Source: Accumulibacter sp036625275
GTDB taxonomy: Bacteria; Pseudomonadota; Gammaproteobacteria; Burkholderiales; Rhodocyclaceae
Reading direction: 5' to 3'
DNA: 5,587 bases
Assembly: GCF_036625275.1 (NCBI RefSeq)
Contig: NZ_JAZKUD010000145.1
Location: 1-5,587 of the forward strand
The stretch's first letter is position 1. Each line of letters opens with the position of its first letter. The notes under the pieces are model-generated. The model was not told the origin of the DNA, made no database searches, and was given only the letters and a program-made list of their open reading frames with translations. This document shows, piece by piece, positions 1 to 5,587 of the stretch. The position numbers were made by a program, and so were the translations under genes.

Positions 1-742
1 GTTCTTCGATTCGCGCTCGCAGATCGACCCACTGCCCATCGAACAGCCCTTCGATCGGTTTGAAGTTTGCCTTGTAAGCCATCTTCCGGCTGTCGCGAAT
101 CCAGTAGCCGAGGTAGAGATACGGCAGACTGTTGGCGATACACTGTGCGATCTGCCAGATGATGTTGTAAGTGCCCAGAGCAGCCGGCTGCAGGTCCGGG
201 TCGAAGAAGGTGTATACCGACGACAGGCCGTCGTTCAGGACGTCGAGGATGCTCACCATGCGCAGGACTCCTGCGTCGGTGAACTCGATCAGCCGGGTAT
301 CGACGCGACTCTGCAAGAGGAAGTGTGCGTATTGTTCATGGCTGTCCTGATCCATGCCGCCACCCGCGTGCCTGGCCGATTGATAGCGCAGATAGAGCTG
401 ATAATGCTCATCGCGAAAGCCGAGCGGCCGCTCGTGTGCCTGCAGACCGGCGTGCATTCTGATGCTGCGGCGCTGGCTGCGGTTTGTCTCGAAGCACTCG
501 ACCGGCAGTCGCACAGGAATGCAGGCGTGACAGTTGTCGCACTTCGGCCGGTAGGTGAACACCCCGCTGCGCCGAAAACCGCTGCGGACGAGTTCGCCAT
601 AGACCTCAGTGTTGATCAGATGGCCCGGTGTCGCGACCTGCGAACGCGCCCGTTCGCCTGGCAGGTAACTGCAAGGATAGGGCGCCGTGGCATAGAACTG
701 TAACAGCGAAAAGGGCAACTCCGAATCGTTGATTCGAGACAC
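1..742 (-). CDS. bpt: Aspartate/glutamate leucyltransferase (Bpt, Ate1-type arginyltransferase family), 3' end cut by the window
   Basis: Bpt enzymes transfer leucine from Leu-tRNA to proteins with N-terminal Asp or Glu, marking them for ClpS/ClpAP degradation in the cytoplasm (family knowledge). I translated this frame by hand. It is open from the left edge and contains family landmarks: FYATAPYPCSYLPGE near the N-terminus, GFRRSG followed by a CDNCHAC cysteine cluster about 70 residues in, a SQRRS stretch, YTFFDPD, and YLGYWIRDSRKMAYKANFKP near the C-terminus. The N-terminal ATE cysteines are therefore present. From the GTG at 742 about 247 codons are visible without a stop, close to the usual 240-255, so only a few residues should be missing. 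I chose GTG (V-S-R-I-N-D-S) because it lies 4 nt after the aat stop and gives a normal N-terminus. An in-frame ATG at 772 would add 10 residues and overlap aat by 26 nt. No strong Shine-Dalgarno is visible for either start, which fits translational coupling to aat. Family assignment is secure; the exact start is not. Confidence 0.93.
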   Translation of the reverse strand, partial: MSRINDSELPFSLLQFYATAPYPCSYLPGERARSQVATPGHLINTEVYGELVRSGFRRSGVFTYRPKCDNCHACIPVRLPVECFETNRSQRRSIRMHAGLQAHERPLGFRDEHYQLYLRYQSARHAGGGMDQDSHEQYAHFLLQSRVDTRLIEFTDAGVLRMVSILDVLNDGLSSVYTFFDPDLQPAALGTYNIIWQIAQCIANSLPYLYLGYWIRDSRKMAYKANFKPIEGLFDGQWVDLRARIEE

Positions 743-746
743 GATC

Positions 747-1454
747 TCAAGTCCAGGCTTGGCTGGCGCCATCGGCCGGCCATCGGCCAGGTTGCCACGC
801 CTGCGCCACCAGCGCCCGCAGGCGGGTCATGAAAACGGCACGCGGTATCTCGTACGCCCCGAGAGAGGCAAGATGCGCCGTATTCATCTGGCAATCCACC
901 ATGCCGAATCCCTCTTCTTCAAGGAAACGGGCGAGATGCGCAGCAGCCACCTTGGAGGCGTCGGAGACGTGCGCGAACATGGACTCTCCATAGAACATGC
1001 GGCCAATCGCCAGGCCGTACAGACCACCCACGAGCTTTCCTGCCATCCAGGTCTCCACCGAATGAGCGACCCCGAGCTGGAACAGTTGCCAGTAAGCATG
1101 CTGCATTTCAGGAGTGATCCAGGTGCCGTTCTGACCGGCACGTGGCACTTCGGCGCAGGCGCGGATCACGGCCGGAAAATCGCTATCCAGCTTCACCTCG
1201 AAGCGACCTGAGCGCAAGCTGCGGCGCAGTGAACGCGAGATCCGGAATTCACCCGGAAAAAGCACCATGCGCGGGTCTGGACTCCACCACAGGATGGGCT
1301 CACCTTGCGAGTACCAGGGGAAAATACCCCGCTGGTAAGCGTCGAGCAAGCGCTGTGCAGACAGGTCGGCACCGGCACAGAGCAGTCCGTTAGGCTCAGC
1401 CAGCGCCCGTTCCAACGGTGGAAAAGGGTGTGTGCGATCGATCCAGGGAATCAT
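747..1454 (-). CDS. aat: Leucyl/phenylalanyl-tRNA--protein transferase
   Basis: Aat transfers Leu or Phe from aminoacyl-tRNA to proteins with N-terminal Arg or Lys, creating primary N-degrons recognised by ClpS and degraded by ClpAP in the cytoplasm (family knowledge). The protein has 235 residues, a normal full length. Visible family motifs in order are GLLCAGADLS (23-32), YQRGIFPWY (40-48), WWSPDPR (56-62), TWIT (111-114), HSVETW (131-136), GGLYG (143-147), FYGESMFAH (154-162), DASK (165-168), VDCQ (186-189) and HLASLGA (194-200). These cover the GNAT-like C-terminal domain and the aminoacyl-tRNA binding region, and nothing looks broken. The start ATG shares the sequence ATGA with the fbpC stop (4-nt overlap), and the stop is 4 nt before the preferred bpt start. 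Pairing of aat with bpt is common in proteobacteria, and both enzymes feed the same degradation route. Linkage to an iron-transport ATPase gene upstream is less expected. Confidence 0.97.
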   Translation of the reverse strand: MIPWIDRTHPFPPLERALAEPNGLLCAGADLSAQRLLDAYQRGIFPWYSQGEPILWWSPDPRMVLFPGEFRISRSLRRSLRSGRFEVKLDSDFPAVIRACAEVPRAGQNGTWITPEMQHAYWQLFQLGVAHSVETWMAGKLVGGLYGLAIGRMFYGESMFAHVSDASKVAAAHLARFLEEEGFGMVDCQMNTAHLASLGAYEIPRAVFMTRLRALVAQAWQPGRWPADGASQAWT

Positions 1455-2560
1455 CGAGGGGACGGGATGGACGGTACCTTCGCCTGGAAGGTACGGGTTG
1501 CGGTCTTGAACGCGACGACATGGTCGACGTCGAGGCGAATGCCGATTTTCTCGCCAATCGCGTGGTTGTGGTGCGATGGAACCAGCGAAAGCACTTCGAC
1601 TCCGCTGGCCAGGCGCAAGGTGTAGAGAATTTCGGCCCCCCGAAAAGCCTTGTACCGAACTTCCGCCTGTAGTTCACCCAGGTCGTCGTGGATGATGTCG
1701 TCGGGACGCAGCAGCACTTCCACACCACAACCCTGACCACAGGCCTGGCATCCCTGACTGCATTCGAGTGGCATTGACGACTGGAGGACGCCCAGTTCGA
1801 CTTCGACCCTGCACTCGTCGATCACTCTGCCGTTCAGGAAAACGCCCTGGCCGACGAAGTCTGCGACAAAACGGTTCGCTGGCTGGTGGTACAAGCGATA
1901 GGGCGTATCCCATTGCTGGAGGGTTCCCTCGGCCATGACGCCGATCTCGTCGGCCATGGCGAAGGCTTCATGCTGGTCATGGGTGACCAGCACCGCCGTA
2001 ATGTTCTGGCTCTTGAGGATTTCACGCACTTCCAGCGACAGGCGCTCGCGCAGGTCGACGTCCAGATTCGAGAAGGGTTCGTCGAGCAGGATCAGTTGCG
2101 GGCGTGGAGCCAGTGCGCGCGCCAGTGCGACACGCTGTTGCTGGCCGCCCGAGAGTTCATGCGGATAATGGTTGCCCTGGCCATTCAGGCCGACGATGGC
2201 CAGCAATTCGGCGACCCGGCGTCGGCGCTGGCCGCCGTCGAGACCGGCCAGGCCAAAACCGACGTTGGCTGCAACCGTCAGGTGCGGGAAGAGCGCGTAG
2301 TCCTGAAAAACCATGCCGATTTGCCGTTGCTCCGGCGGCAGTTTGTATTCGGGGCTGCTGACGCGGCGGCCCCGCACGCGAATCTCGCCTGCGGCAATGT
2401 TCTCAAAGCCGGCGATACAGCGCAGCAGCGTGGTCTTGCCGCAACCCGACGGTCCCAGCAGGCAGGCAATGTGGCCGGTTTCGACGCAAAAGTTCACGCC
2501 ATTGACGACGGTATGCGATCCGTAACGCTGCACGATGCCGGTCAGTTCGAGATGTGCCAT
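1451..2560 (-). CDS. fbpC: Iron(III) ABC transporter, ATP-binding protein (FbpC-like)
   Basis: This is the cytoplasmic ATPase of a ferric-iron importer; a dimer would drive the FbpB permease. The 369-residue protein has every ABC motif intact: Walker A GPSGCGKTT (36-44), Q-loop Q86 in VFQDYALF, signature LSGGQ (136-140), Walker B LILLDEP (156-162), D-loop SNLD (164-167) and switch His194. The stretch YRLYHQPANRFVADFVGQ (221-238) is typical of the FbpC/PotA/CysA group, leading into a C-terminal TOBE-type regulatory domain (about 240-360). That domain holds an unusual cysteine cluster at C267, C271, C274 and C278. Iron specificity is inferred mainly from the neighbours fbpB and fbpA and from the nearby Fur-type site; the ATPase alone could also suit sulfate, polyamine or thiamine importers. 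The ATG at 2560 gives a normal N-terminus (MAHLEL), though no good Shine-Dalgarno precedes it. The stop overlaps the aat start (ATGA). A divergent Fur-type promoter lies about 195 nt upstream. Confidence 0.94.
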   Translation of the reverse strand: MAHLELTGIVQRYGSHTVVNGVNFCVETGHIACLLGPSGCGKTTLLRCIAGFENIAAGEIRVRGRRVSSPEYKLPPEQRQIGMVFQDYALFPHLTVAANVGFGLAGLDGGQRRRRVAELLAIVGLNGQGNHYPHELSGGQQQRVALARALAPRPQLILLDEPFSNLDVDLRERLSLEVREILKSQNITAVLVTHDQHEAFAMADEIGVMAEGTLQQWDTPYRLYHQPANRFVADFVGQGVFLNGRVIDECRVEVELGVLQSSMPLECSQGCQACGQGCGVEVLLRPDDIIHDDLGELQAEVRYKAFRGAEILYTLRLASGVEVLSLVPSHHNHAIGEKIGIRLDVDHVVAFKTATRTFQAKVPSIPSPR

Positions 2561-2754
2561 CAGGGTTTGCTCATCAGCAAGCGTCGGTTCATGCGAAAGT
2601 CACGTCAGCGACTCACGAATCTCCCTTCGTCCGCAAGCGGGATCGGGTGGAGGAAACGGTCATGACTTTCATGATCGGGAGTTCACAGAATCTGGCCAGG
2701 ACCGTCAGGGGGATCGATTTTCGGTGGTTTACAGCCAGGAGAAGACGACCTGTC

Positions 2755-2773
2755 CATTATAATTCTCATTTAC
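2755..2773. promoter_or_regulatory. Fur box (predicted) in the fbpC-fbpB divergent promoter
   Basis: Read on the plus strand, the site matches the 19-bp Fur consensus GATAATGATTATCATTATC at 13 of 19 positions by my count. It ends 10 nt before the fbpB ATG and covers the -10 element, so a bound Fur-Fe(II) repressor should block transcription. Its right half, ATTCTCATTTAC (2762-2773), is identical to 12 nt of the Fur-type site upstream of fbpA. Fur binding is inferred from sequence and from the iron-transport context. Confidence 0.72.
2756..2763. promoter_or_regulatory. Palindromic -10 element, readable toward both fbpB and fbpC
   Basis: The octamer ATTATAAT is its own reverse complement, so a perfect TATAAT hexamer is present on the plus strand (2758-2763, toward fbpB) and on the minus strand (2761-2756, toward fbpC). 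No good -35 stands at 16-18 nt in either direction. On the plus strand TTTACA (2728-2733) is 24 nt away, which is too far. Transcription toward fbpB would begin near 2770, leaving a leader of only about 14 nt containing GTGAAG as a weak ribosome-binding site. Toward fbpC the leader would be about 190 nt. Confidence 0.5.
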
Positions 2774-2783
2774 GTGAAGAACC

Positions 2784-4418
2784 ATGATCCAGCCGCACCT
2801 CAATCCCCTGCTTGTCGTCTCCGCTGTCGTCGCGGCCCTGGTCGGACTACCGGTGGCGAGCGTTCTAACCAACATCCTGAGCGGTGGCACCAATGCCATC
2901 TGGTCACATCTGGCAGCGACGGTACTACCGGACTATATGGCCAATACCCTGGTGCTGTGCCTTGCTGTCGCCTTCGGGGTCGTCGTCGTCGGAGTGGCCA
3001 CAGCCTGGCTGATCGTCATGCATGACTTTCCTGGGCGGCGTGTCTTCGAGTGGGCTCTGGTGCTGCCGATGGCCATGCCGGCTTATGTGCTGGCTTATGT
3101 GTATACCGACTTCCTGCAGTTTGTCGGCCCGCTGCAGAGCTTCCTGCGCGAGATCTTCGGGTGGAGCAAGTCGGACTACTGGTTTCCCGAGGTGCGCAGC
3201 CTTGCTGGCGCGGTCACCATGTTTGTCTTTGTTCTCTACCCGTATGTCTATCTGCTCACGCGAACGGCTTTCGCCGAGCGCGCCGGCGGTATGCTCGAGG
3301 CTTCGCGCAGCCTCGGTTTGGGGCCTTGGCGCAGCTTTTTCCGGCTGTCCTTGCCGCTGGCCAGACCAGCCGTTGCTGCGGGAACAACCCTGGCGCTGAT
3401 GGAAACCCTCGCCGACTACGGCACGGTTTCCTACTTCGGCGTTCAGACCTTCACTACCGGTATCTATCGTGCCTGGTTCTCGCTCGGCGATCGCATTGCG
3501 GCAGCCCAGTTGGCGGCAGCGCTGCTCGCTTTCGTGATCGTGCTGCTGCTGCTCGAACACGCCTCACGTGGTCGTTCGCGTTTTCACGACACCAGCGGAC
3601 GCCGACGCCCGGTCGCCGGTCAGCGTTTGCCGGGCTGGCGCGGCTGGCTGGCCATGGTGGCCTGCAGCGTGCCCCTGAGCATCGGCTTCCTGCTGCCAGC
3701 CTGGCTGCTGCTGCGGCTGGTATTGCCCGAGGTCGATACACGGTTCGGCGCCCATTTCGTCGCGCTGGCACGCAACAGTTTCCTGCTCGCGGGCTTGACG
3801 GCAACTATCGCCGTTACCCTGGCAGTGCTGCTCGCCTATGGCGCACGCCTGTCAAACGGGCTGCTGGCACCGGCACTCAATCGCCTGGTCAGTCTGGGCT
3901 ACGCGGTACCTGGCTCAGTGATCGCCGTGGGCGTACTGATTCCGGTGACACGTCTTGACCACTGGCTGGCCTGGCAATGGCAGAACTGGTTTGGCGACAA
4001 CCCGGGACTGCTGATCACCGGTGGCATCGCCGCACTGGTCTATGCTTATCTGGTACGCTTCCTGGCGGTCGCCCTGCAGTCGATAGGCACCAGCCTGGCA
4101 AAAATCACCGCCAGCATGGACGACGCGTCGCGCAGTCTGGGACTCGGCCAGGCGGCGACGCTGCGGCGGGTGCATCTGCCGATCCTGCGTGGCAGCTTAT
4201 TCACAGCCGGTCTGCTGGTGTTCGTCGATGTGATGAAGGAGCTGCCGGCAACTTTGGTGATGCGCCCTTTCGATTTCGATACGCTGGCAACACAGGCCTA
4301 CATACTCGCTTCCGACGAGCGTCTCTCCGAGGCCGCCAGCGTTTCGCTGGCGATTGTTGCGGTCGGCCTGCTGCCACTGATCGCGTTGTCGCGCCAGATT
4401 TCGCGCGCGCGCCGCTGA
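2784..4418 (+). CDS. fbpB: Iron(III) ABC transporter, fused two-domain permease (FbpB-like)
   Basis: This is the inner-membrane channel of the ferric-iron importer. At 544 residues it has the usual length of FbpB/SfuB-type permeases, in which two binding-protein-dependent permease domains are fused in one chain (about 12 membrane segments expected). Hydrophobic segments begin at residues 8-28, 54-78 and 88-105, continue through 140-160 and 235-258, then 290-313 and 333-352, and run to the last segment at 517-536. Each half carries an EAA loop that docks on the ATPase: EASRSLGLGPWRSFFRLSLP (172-191) and DASRSLGLGQAATLRRVHLP (447-466), each with the conserved glycine. The C-terminal motif MKELPATLVMRPFDFDTLATQ (484-504) is typical of ferric-iron permeases. 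A basic linker at about 260-285 joins the halves. The ATG at 2784 follows a weak GTGAAG ribosome-binding site and a Fur-type site. The gene is divergent from fbpC and converges on fbpA. Nothing is truncated or frameshifted. Confidence 0.95.
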   Translation: MIQPHLNPLLVVSAVVAALVGLPVASVLTNILSGGTNAIWSHLAATVLPDYMANTLVLCLAVAFGVVVVGVATAWLIVMHDFPGRRVFEWALVLPMAMPAYVLAYVYTDFLQFVGPLQSFLREIFGWSKSDYWFPEVRSLAGAVTMFVFVLYPYVYLLTRTAFAERAGGMLEASRSLGLGPWRSFFRLSLPLARPAVAAGTTLALMETLADYGTVSYFGVQTFTTGIYRAWFSLGDRIAAAQLAAALLAFVIVLLLLEHASRGRSRFHDTSGRRRPVAGQRLPGWRGWLAMVACSVPLSIGFLLPAWLLLRLVLPEVDTRFGAHFVALARNSFLLAGLTATIAVTLAVLLAYGARLSNGLLAPALNRLVSLGYAVPGSVIAVGVLIPVTRLDHWLAWQWQNWFGDNPGLLITGGIAALVYAYLVRFLAVALQSIGTSLAKITASMDDASRSLGLGQAATLRRVHLPILRGSLFTAGLLVFVDVMKELPATLVMRPFDFDTLATQAYILASDERLSEAASVSLAIVAVGLLPLIALSRQISRARR

Positions 4419-4453
4419 GGCGAGCAACGGCCGGAGGTTCTGAGGGTCGGCCA

Positions 4454-4486
4454 ACCGATCCGGCGATCAGCGATAGCCGGATCGGT
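4454..4486. terminator. Perfect 11-bp inverted repeat between convergent fbpB and fbpA (possible bidirectional terminator)
   Basis: The arms ACCGATCCGGC (4454-4464) and GCCGGATCGGT (4476-4486) are exact reverse complements around an 11-nt loop. The fbpA stop codon (4469-4467) lies in the loop, so one arm is inside the last codons of fbpA and the other just after them. It lies 35 nt past the fbpB stop. Neither strand has a T tract after the hairpin, so it is not a classical intrinsic terminator. It may still stop convergent transcription or protect 3' ends. Confidence 0.5.
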
Positions 4487-5492
4487 CGAAGATCATTTGC
4501 GCCTTGGCACGATACATCGCCAGCGAGCCGACCGGCAAGGTATCGGCCCTGAACTTCCCGAGGGCTTCCAGTGCCGGATTGCTCACCTTGACGCCAGCGA
4601 CCACTGGCCATTCGTTGTTGCCGTCGGCAAAATAGCGTTGCGCCTGGTCACTGGCCAGATACTCCAGGAACTTGACCGCGGCCTCCCGATGCGGCGCATT
4701 CTTCAGGATGCCGCCGCCGGAAACATTGACATGGGCACCGCTACCCTTCTGGTCAGGCCAGACGACAACGATCCTGTCCATCGTCCGACGGTCCTCCGGC
4801 TTGTCCGAACGCATCAGGCGGGCCAGATAATAGGTGTTGGAGAGGGCCACGGCACATTCACCGGCAGCCACTGCCCGGATCTGATCGGTATCGCCACCTT
4901 TGGGCGAGCGAGCAAAGTTGGCAACGACCCCCCTTGCCCACTCCTCGGCTTTCGCTTCACCCTGATGAGCGATGATCGAAGCCATCAACGACAGGTTGTA
5001 GGGATGGGAACCCGAGCGCGAGCAGACCTTGCCCTTCAGTCGCGGGTCGGCAAGATCGCTGTAATTCTGCAACTCCTCGGGCTTGACGGCACCTTTGGCG
5101 TAGATGATGACGCGCGCGCGGAGGGAAAACGAGAACCAGTCATCGGTACGCAGATGCGCGGGAATGCGGGCTTCGAGCAGCGGCGAGCGCAGCGGTGCAA
5201 ACAGCCCCATCTCGTGTGCTGCCGCCAGACGCGCGGCATCGACCGTCAACAGGACATCCGCCGGACTGTTGGCACCCTCGTTGCGAATCCGTTCGAGCAA
5301 CTCGTCTTCCTTGCCCTCGATGCGCTTGATGGTGATTCCGGTCTGCTGTGTAAAGCCGTTGTACAGGGCTTCATCAGTCTGGTAATGACGGGCCGAGTAA
5401 AGGTTCAGCACCTTTTCCTGGGCCTGTACATTCACGAGGGGTGCGGCGGCAAGCAACAGGCTGATCAGTGTACGGGAAAGGCGAAGGTTCAT
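4467..5492 (-). CDS. fbpA: Periplasmic iron(III)-binding protein (FbpA/FutA-like) of the ABC transporter
   Basis: This is the periplasmic receptor that captures Fe3+ and hands it to FbpB. The 341-residue precursor starts with a signal peptide: basic MNLRLSR, a hydrophobic core to about residue 21, and a likely cut after VQA (24/25). The mature part begins EKVLNLYSARHY, the classic start of this family. Putative iron ligands by family pattern are H36 and Y37 (ARHY), Y165 (SHPYNLS) and the tyrosine pair Y221-Y222 (SNTYYLARL). The spacing fits the FutA-type group with one histidine and several tyrosines. CSRSGSHPYN (157-166) and NFARSPKGGDTDQIRAVAAGEC (192-213) are also typical; C157 and C213 are the only cysteines of the mature protein. 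I chose the ATG at 5492 because it has GGAG 8 nt upstream and begins a proper signal peptide. The ATG at 5540 lies within the predicted -10 element and would add 16 non-signal residues. A Fur-type site overlaps its promoter. Confidence 0.95.
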   Translation of the reverse strand: MNLRLSRTLISLLLAAAPLVNVQAQEKVLNLYSARHYQTDEALYNGFTQQTGITIKRIEGKEDELLERIRNEGANSPADVLLTVDAARLAAAHEMGLFAPLRSPLLEARIPAHLRTDDWFSFSLRARVIIYAKGAVKPEELQNYSDLADPRLKGKVCSRSGSHPYNLSLMASIIAHQGEAKAEEWARGVVANFARSPKGGDTDQIRAVAAGECAVALSNTYYLARLMRSDKPEDRRTMDRIVVVWPDQKGSGAHVNVSGGGILKNAPHREAAVKFLEYLASDQAQRYFADGNNEWPVVAGVKVSNPALEALGKFRADTLPVGSLAMYRAKAQMIFDRSGYR

Positions 5493-5500
5493 GGCTACGG

Positions 5501-5504
5501 CTCC
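5501..5504 (-). promoter_or_regulatory. Ribosome-binding site that decides the fbpA start
   Basis: GGAG on the minus strand lies 8 nt before the ATG at 5492. Together with the signal peptide that begins there, it supports this start over the upstream in-frame ATG at 5540. Confidence 0.7.
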
Positions 5505-5538
5505 AGGCGTGTCGATGCGGTTTGATGTCGTCGACCGC

Positions 5539-5567
5539 ATGATAGCCGCTGCCCGTTTTTTTGTAAA
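5539..5567 (-). promoter_or_regulatory. Sigma70-type promoter of fbpA
   Basis: On the minus strand, TTTACA (5567-5562) and TATCAT (5544-5539) are separated by exactly 17 nt and each differs from the consensus hexamer by one base. Transcription should start near 5532, giving a leader of about 40 nt before the ATG at 5492. The -35 lies inside the Fur-type site, so repression under iron-replete conditions is expected. A perfect TTGACA a little further upstream (5583-5578) has no -10 at a usable distance. Confidence 0.68.
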
Positions 5568-5583
5568 TGAGAATCGTTGTCAA
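5563..5583. promoter_or_regulatory. Fur box (predicted) upstream of fbpA
   Basis: Plus-strand positions 5563-5581 match the 19-bp Fur consensus GATAATGATAATCATTATC at 14 of 19 positions, and 5566-5582 match 14 of 17 positions of its core. The site overlaps the fbpA -35 hexamer, a standard position for Fur repression. It shares the 12-mer ATTCTCATTTAC (minus strand, 5574-5563) exactly with the fbpB site. The window ends just past this site, so further upstream elements or a divergent gene cannot be seen. Confidence 0.78.
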
Positions 5584-5587
5584 TGTA

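Larger units (their letters stand above)
2561..2783. other. Intergenic region between divergent fbpC and fbpB
   Basis: This 223-nt gap lacks a convincing protein gene. Its right end carries the Fur-type site and the palindromic -10 described separately. To its left is a long leader for fbpC. It contains an imperfect inverted repeat (arms 2589-2602 and 2663-2674, 12 pairs with a 2-nt bulge, about 60 nt apart) and a small palindrome GTCATGAC at 2659-2666. It also holds a 10-codon minus-strand frame (2592-2560, MNRRLLMSKP) whose TGA overlaps the fbpC ATG as TGATG. No Shine-Dalgarno precedes that mini-frame, so I do not call it a gene. Confidence 0.6.

Noticed and set aside
743..772. ATG at 772 as the bpt start
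   Set aside because: It is possible, but it overlaps aat by 26 nt and adds residues not typical of the family. The GTG at 742 gives a normal N-terminus just after the aat stop.
729..1211. Plus-strand open frame of 160 codons over aat
   Set aside because: It is antisense to an intact aat with all family motifs; no own start signal or domain is visible.
1886..2665. Long plus-strand open frame of 259 codons
   Set aside because: It runs antisense to fbpC, whose ABC motifs are all intact. The antisense translation shows no recognisable domain; it is a shadow of a GC-rich gene.
3050..3958. Plus-strand open frame of 302 codons inside fbpB
   Set aside because: It is a different reading frame within fbpB, rich in Arg, Ala and Gly as expected of an out-of-frame read. 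fbpB is full length in its own frame.
4497..5525. Plus-strand open frame of 342 codons
   Set aside because: It lies antisense across nearly all of fbpA and lacks any domain pattern or ribosome-binding site. The minus-strand protein has a signal peptide and iron-ligand motifs.
5493..5540. Upstream ATG start for fbpA at 5540
   Set aside because: It lies within the predicted -10 hexamer, would precede the transcription start, and would place 16 polar residues ahead of a normal signal peptide.
5578..5583. Perfect TTGACA (minus strand) as the fbpA -35
   Set aside because: At 16-18 nt downstream there is only an A-rich run followed by CGGGC, not a -10. TTTACA at 5567-5562 has TATCAT at exactly 17 nt.
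1..5587. CRISPR array, insertion sequence, tRNA or rRNA
   Set aside because: I saw no regularly spaced repeats, no transposase-like frame with terminal repeats, and no tRNA or rRNA signature in either strand.

Overview
The window looks like chromosomal DNA from a GC-rich Gram-negative proteobacterium. A betaproteobacterium, possibly of the Rhodocyclales, is my best guess, based on remembered protein style and the aat-bpt pairing. I could not run a search, so the taxon is inference. The sequence holds five protein genes: one complete set of iron(III) ABC-transporter genes and two genes of the bacterial N-degron (N-end rule) pathway. I see no mobile element, tRNA, rRNA or CRISPR array.

Layout. 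On the minus strand, from about 2560 down to 1, lie fbpC (ABC ATPase), aat (leucyl/phenylalanyl-tRNA-protein transferase) and bpt (aspartate/glutamate leucyltransferase, cut by the window edge). fbpC and aat overlap by 4 nt, and aat and bpt are 4 nt apart, so the three look like one translationally coupled transcription unit. A 223-nt gap (2561-2783) follows. It carries a Fur-box-like site over a palindromic -10 element that can be read in both directions. fbpB (fused two-domain permease) then runs on the plus strand (2784-4418). It converges on fbpA (periplasmic iron-binding protein, minus strand, 5492-4467). The short gap between those two ends in a perfect 11-bp inverted repeat that straddles the fbpA stop codon. 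A second, stronger Fur-box-like site overlaps the -35 of a good sigma70-type promoter for fbpA at the right edge.

How the genes work together. The FbpA product binds ferric iron in the periplasm through a histidine and tyrosines, FbpB forms the inner-membrane channel, and FbpC hydrolyses ATP to drive import. Both transporter promoters carry the same 12-nt half of a Fur site, which suggests iron-starvation induction. The transporter is not in the usual fbpABC order. Its three genes lie in three transcription units (C divergent from B, A convergent with B), and the ATPase heads a unit with two N-degron enzymes.

This is mostly known biology. The points most worth a second look are the possible iron control of aat-bpt through fbpC, a four-cysteine cluster in the C-terminal part of FbpC, the two matching Fur-type sites, and the terminator-like repeat built into the fbpA stop region.
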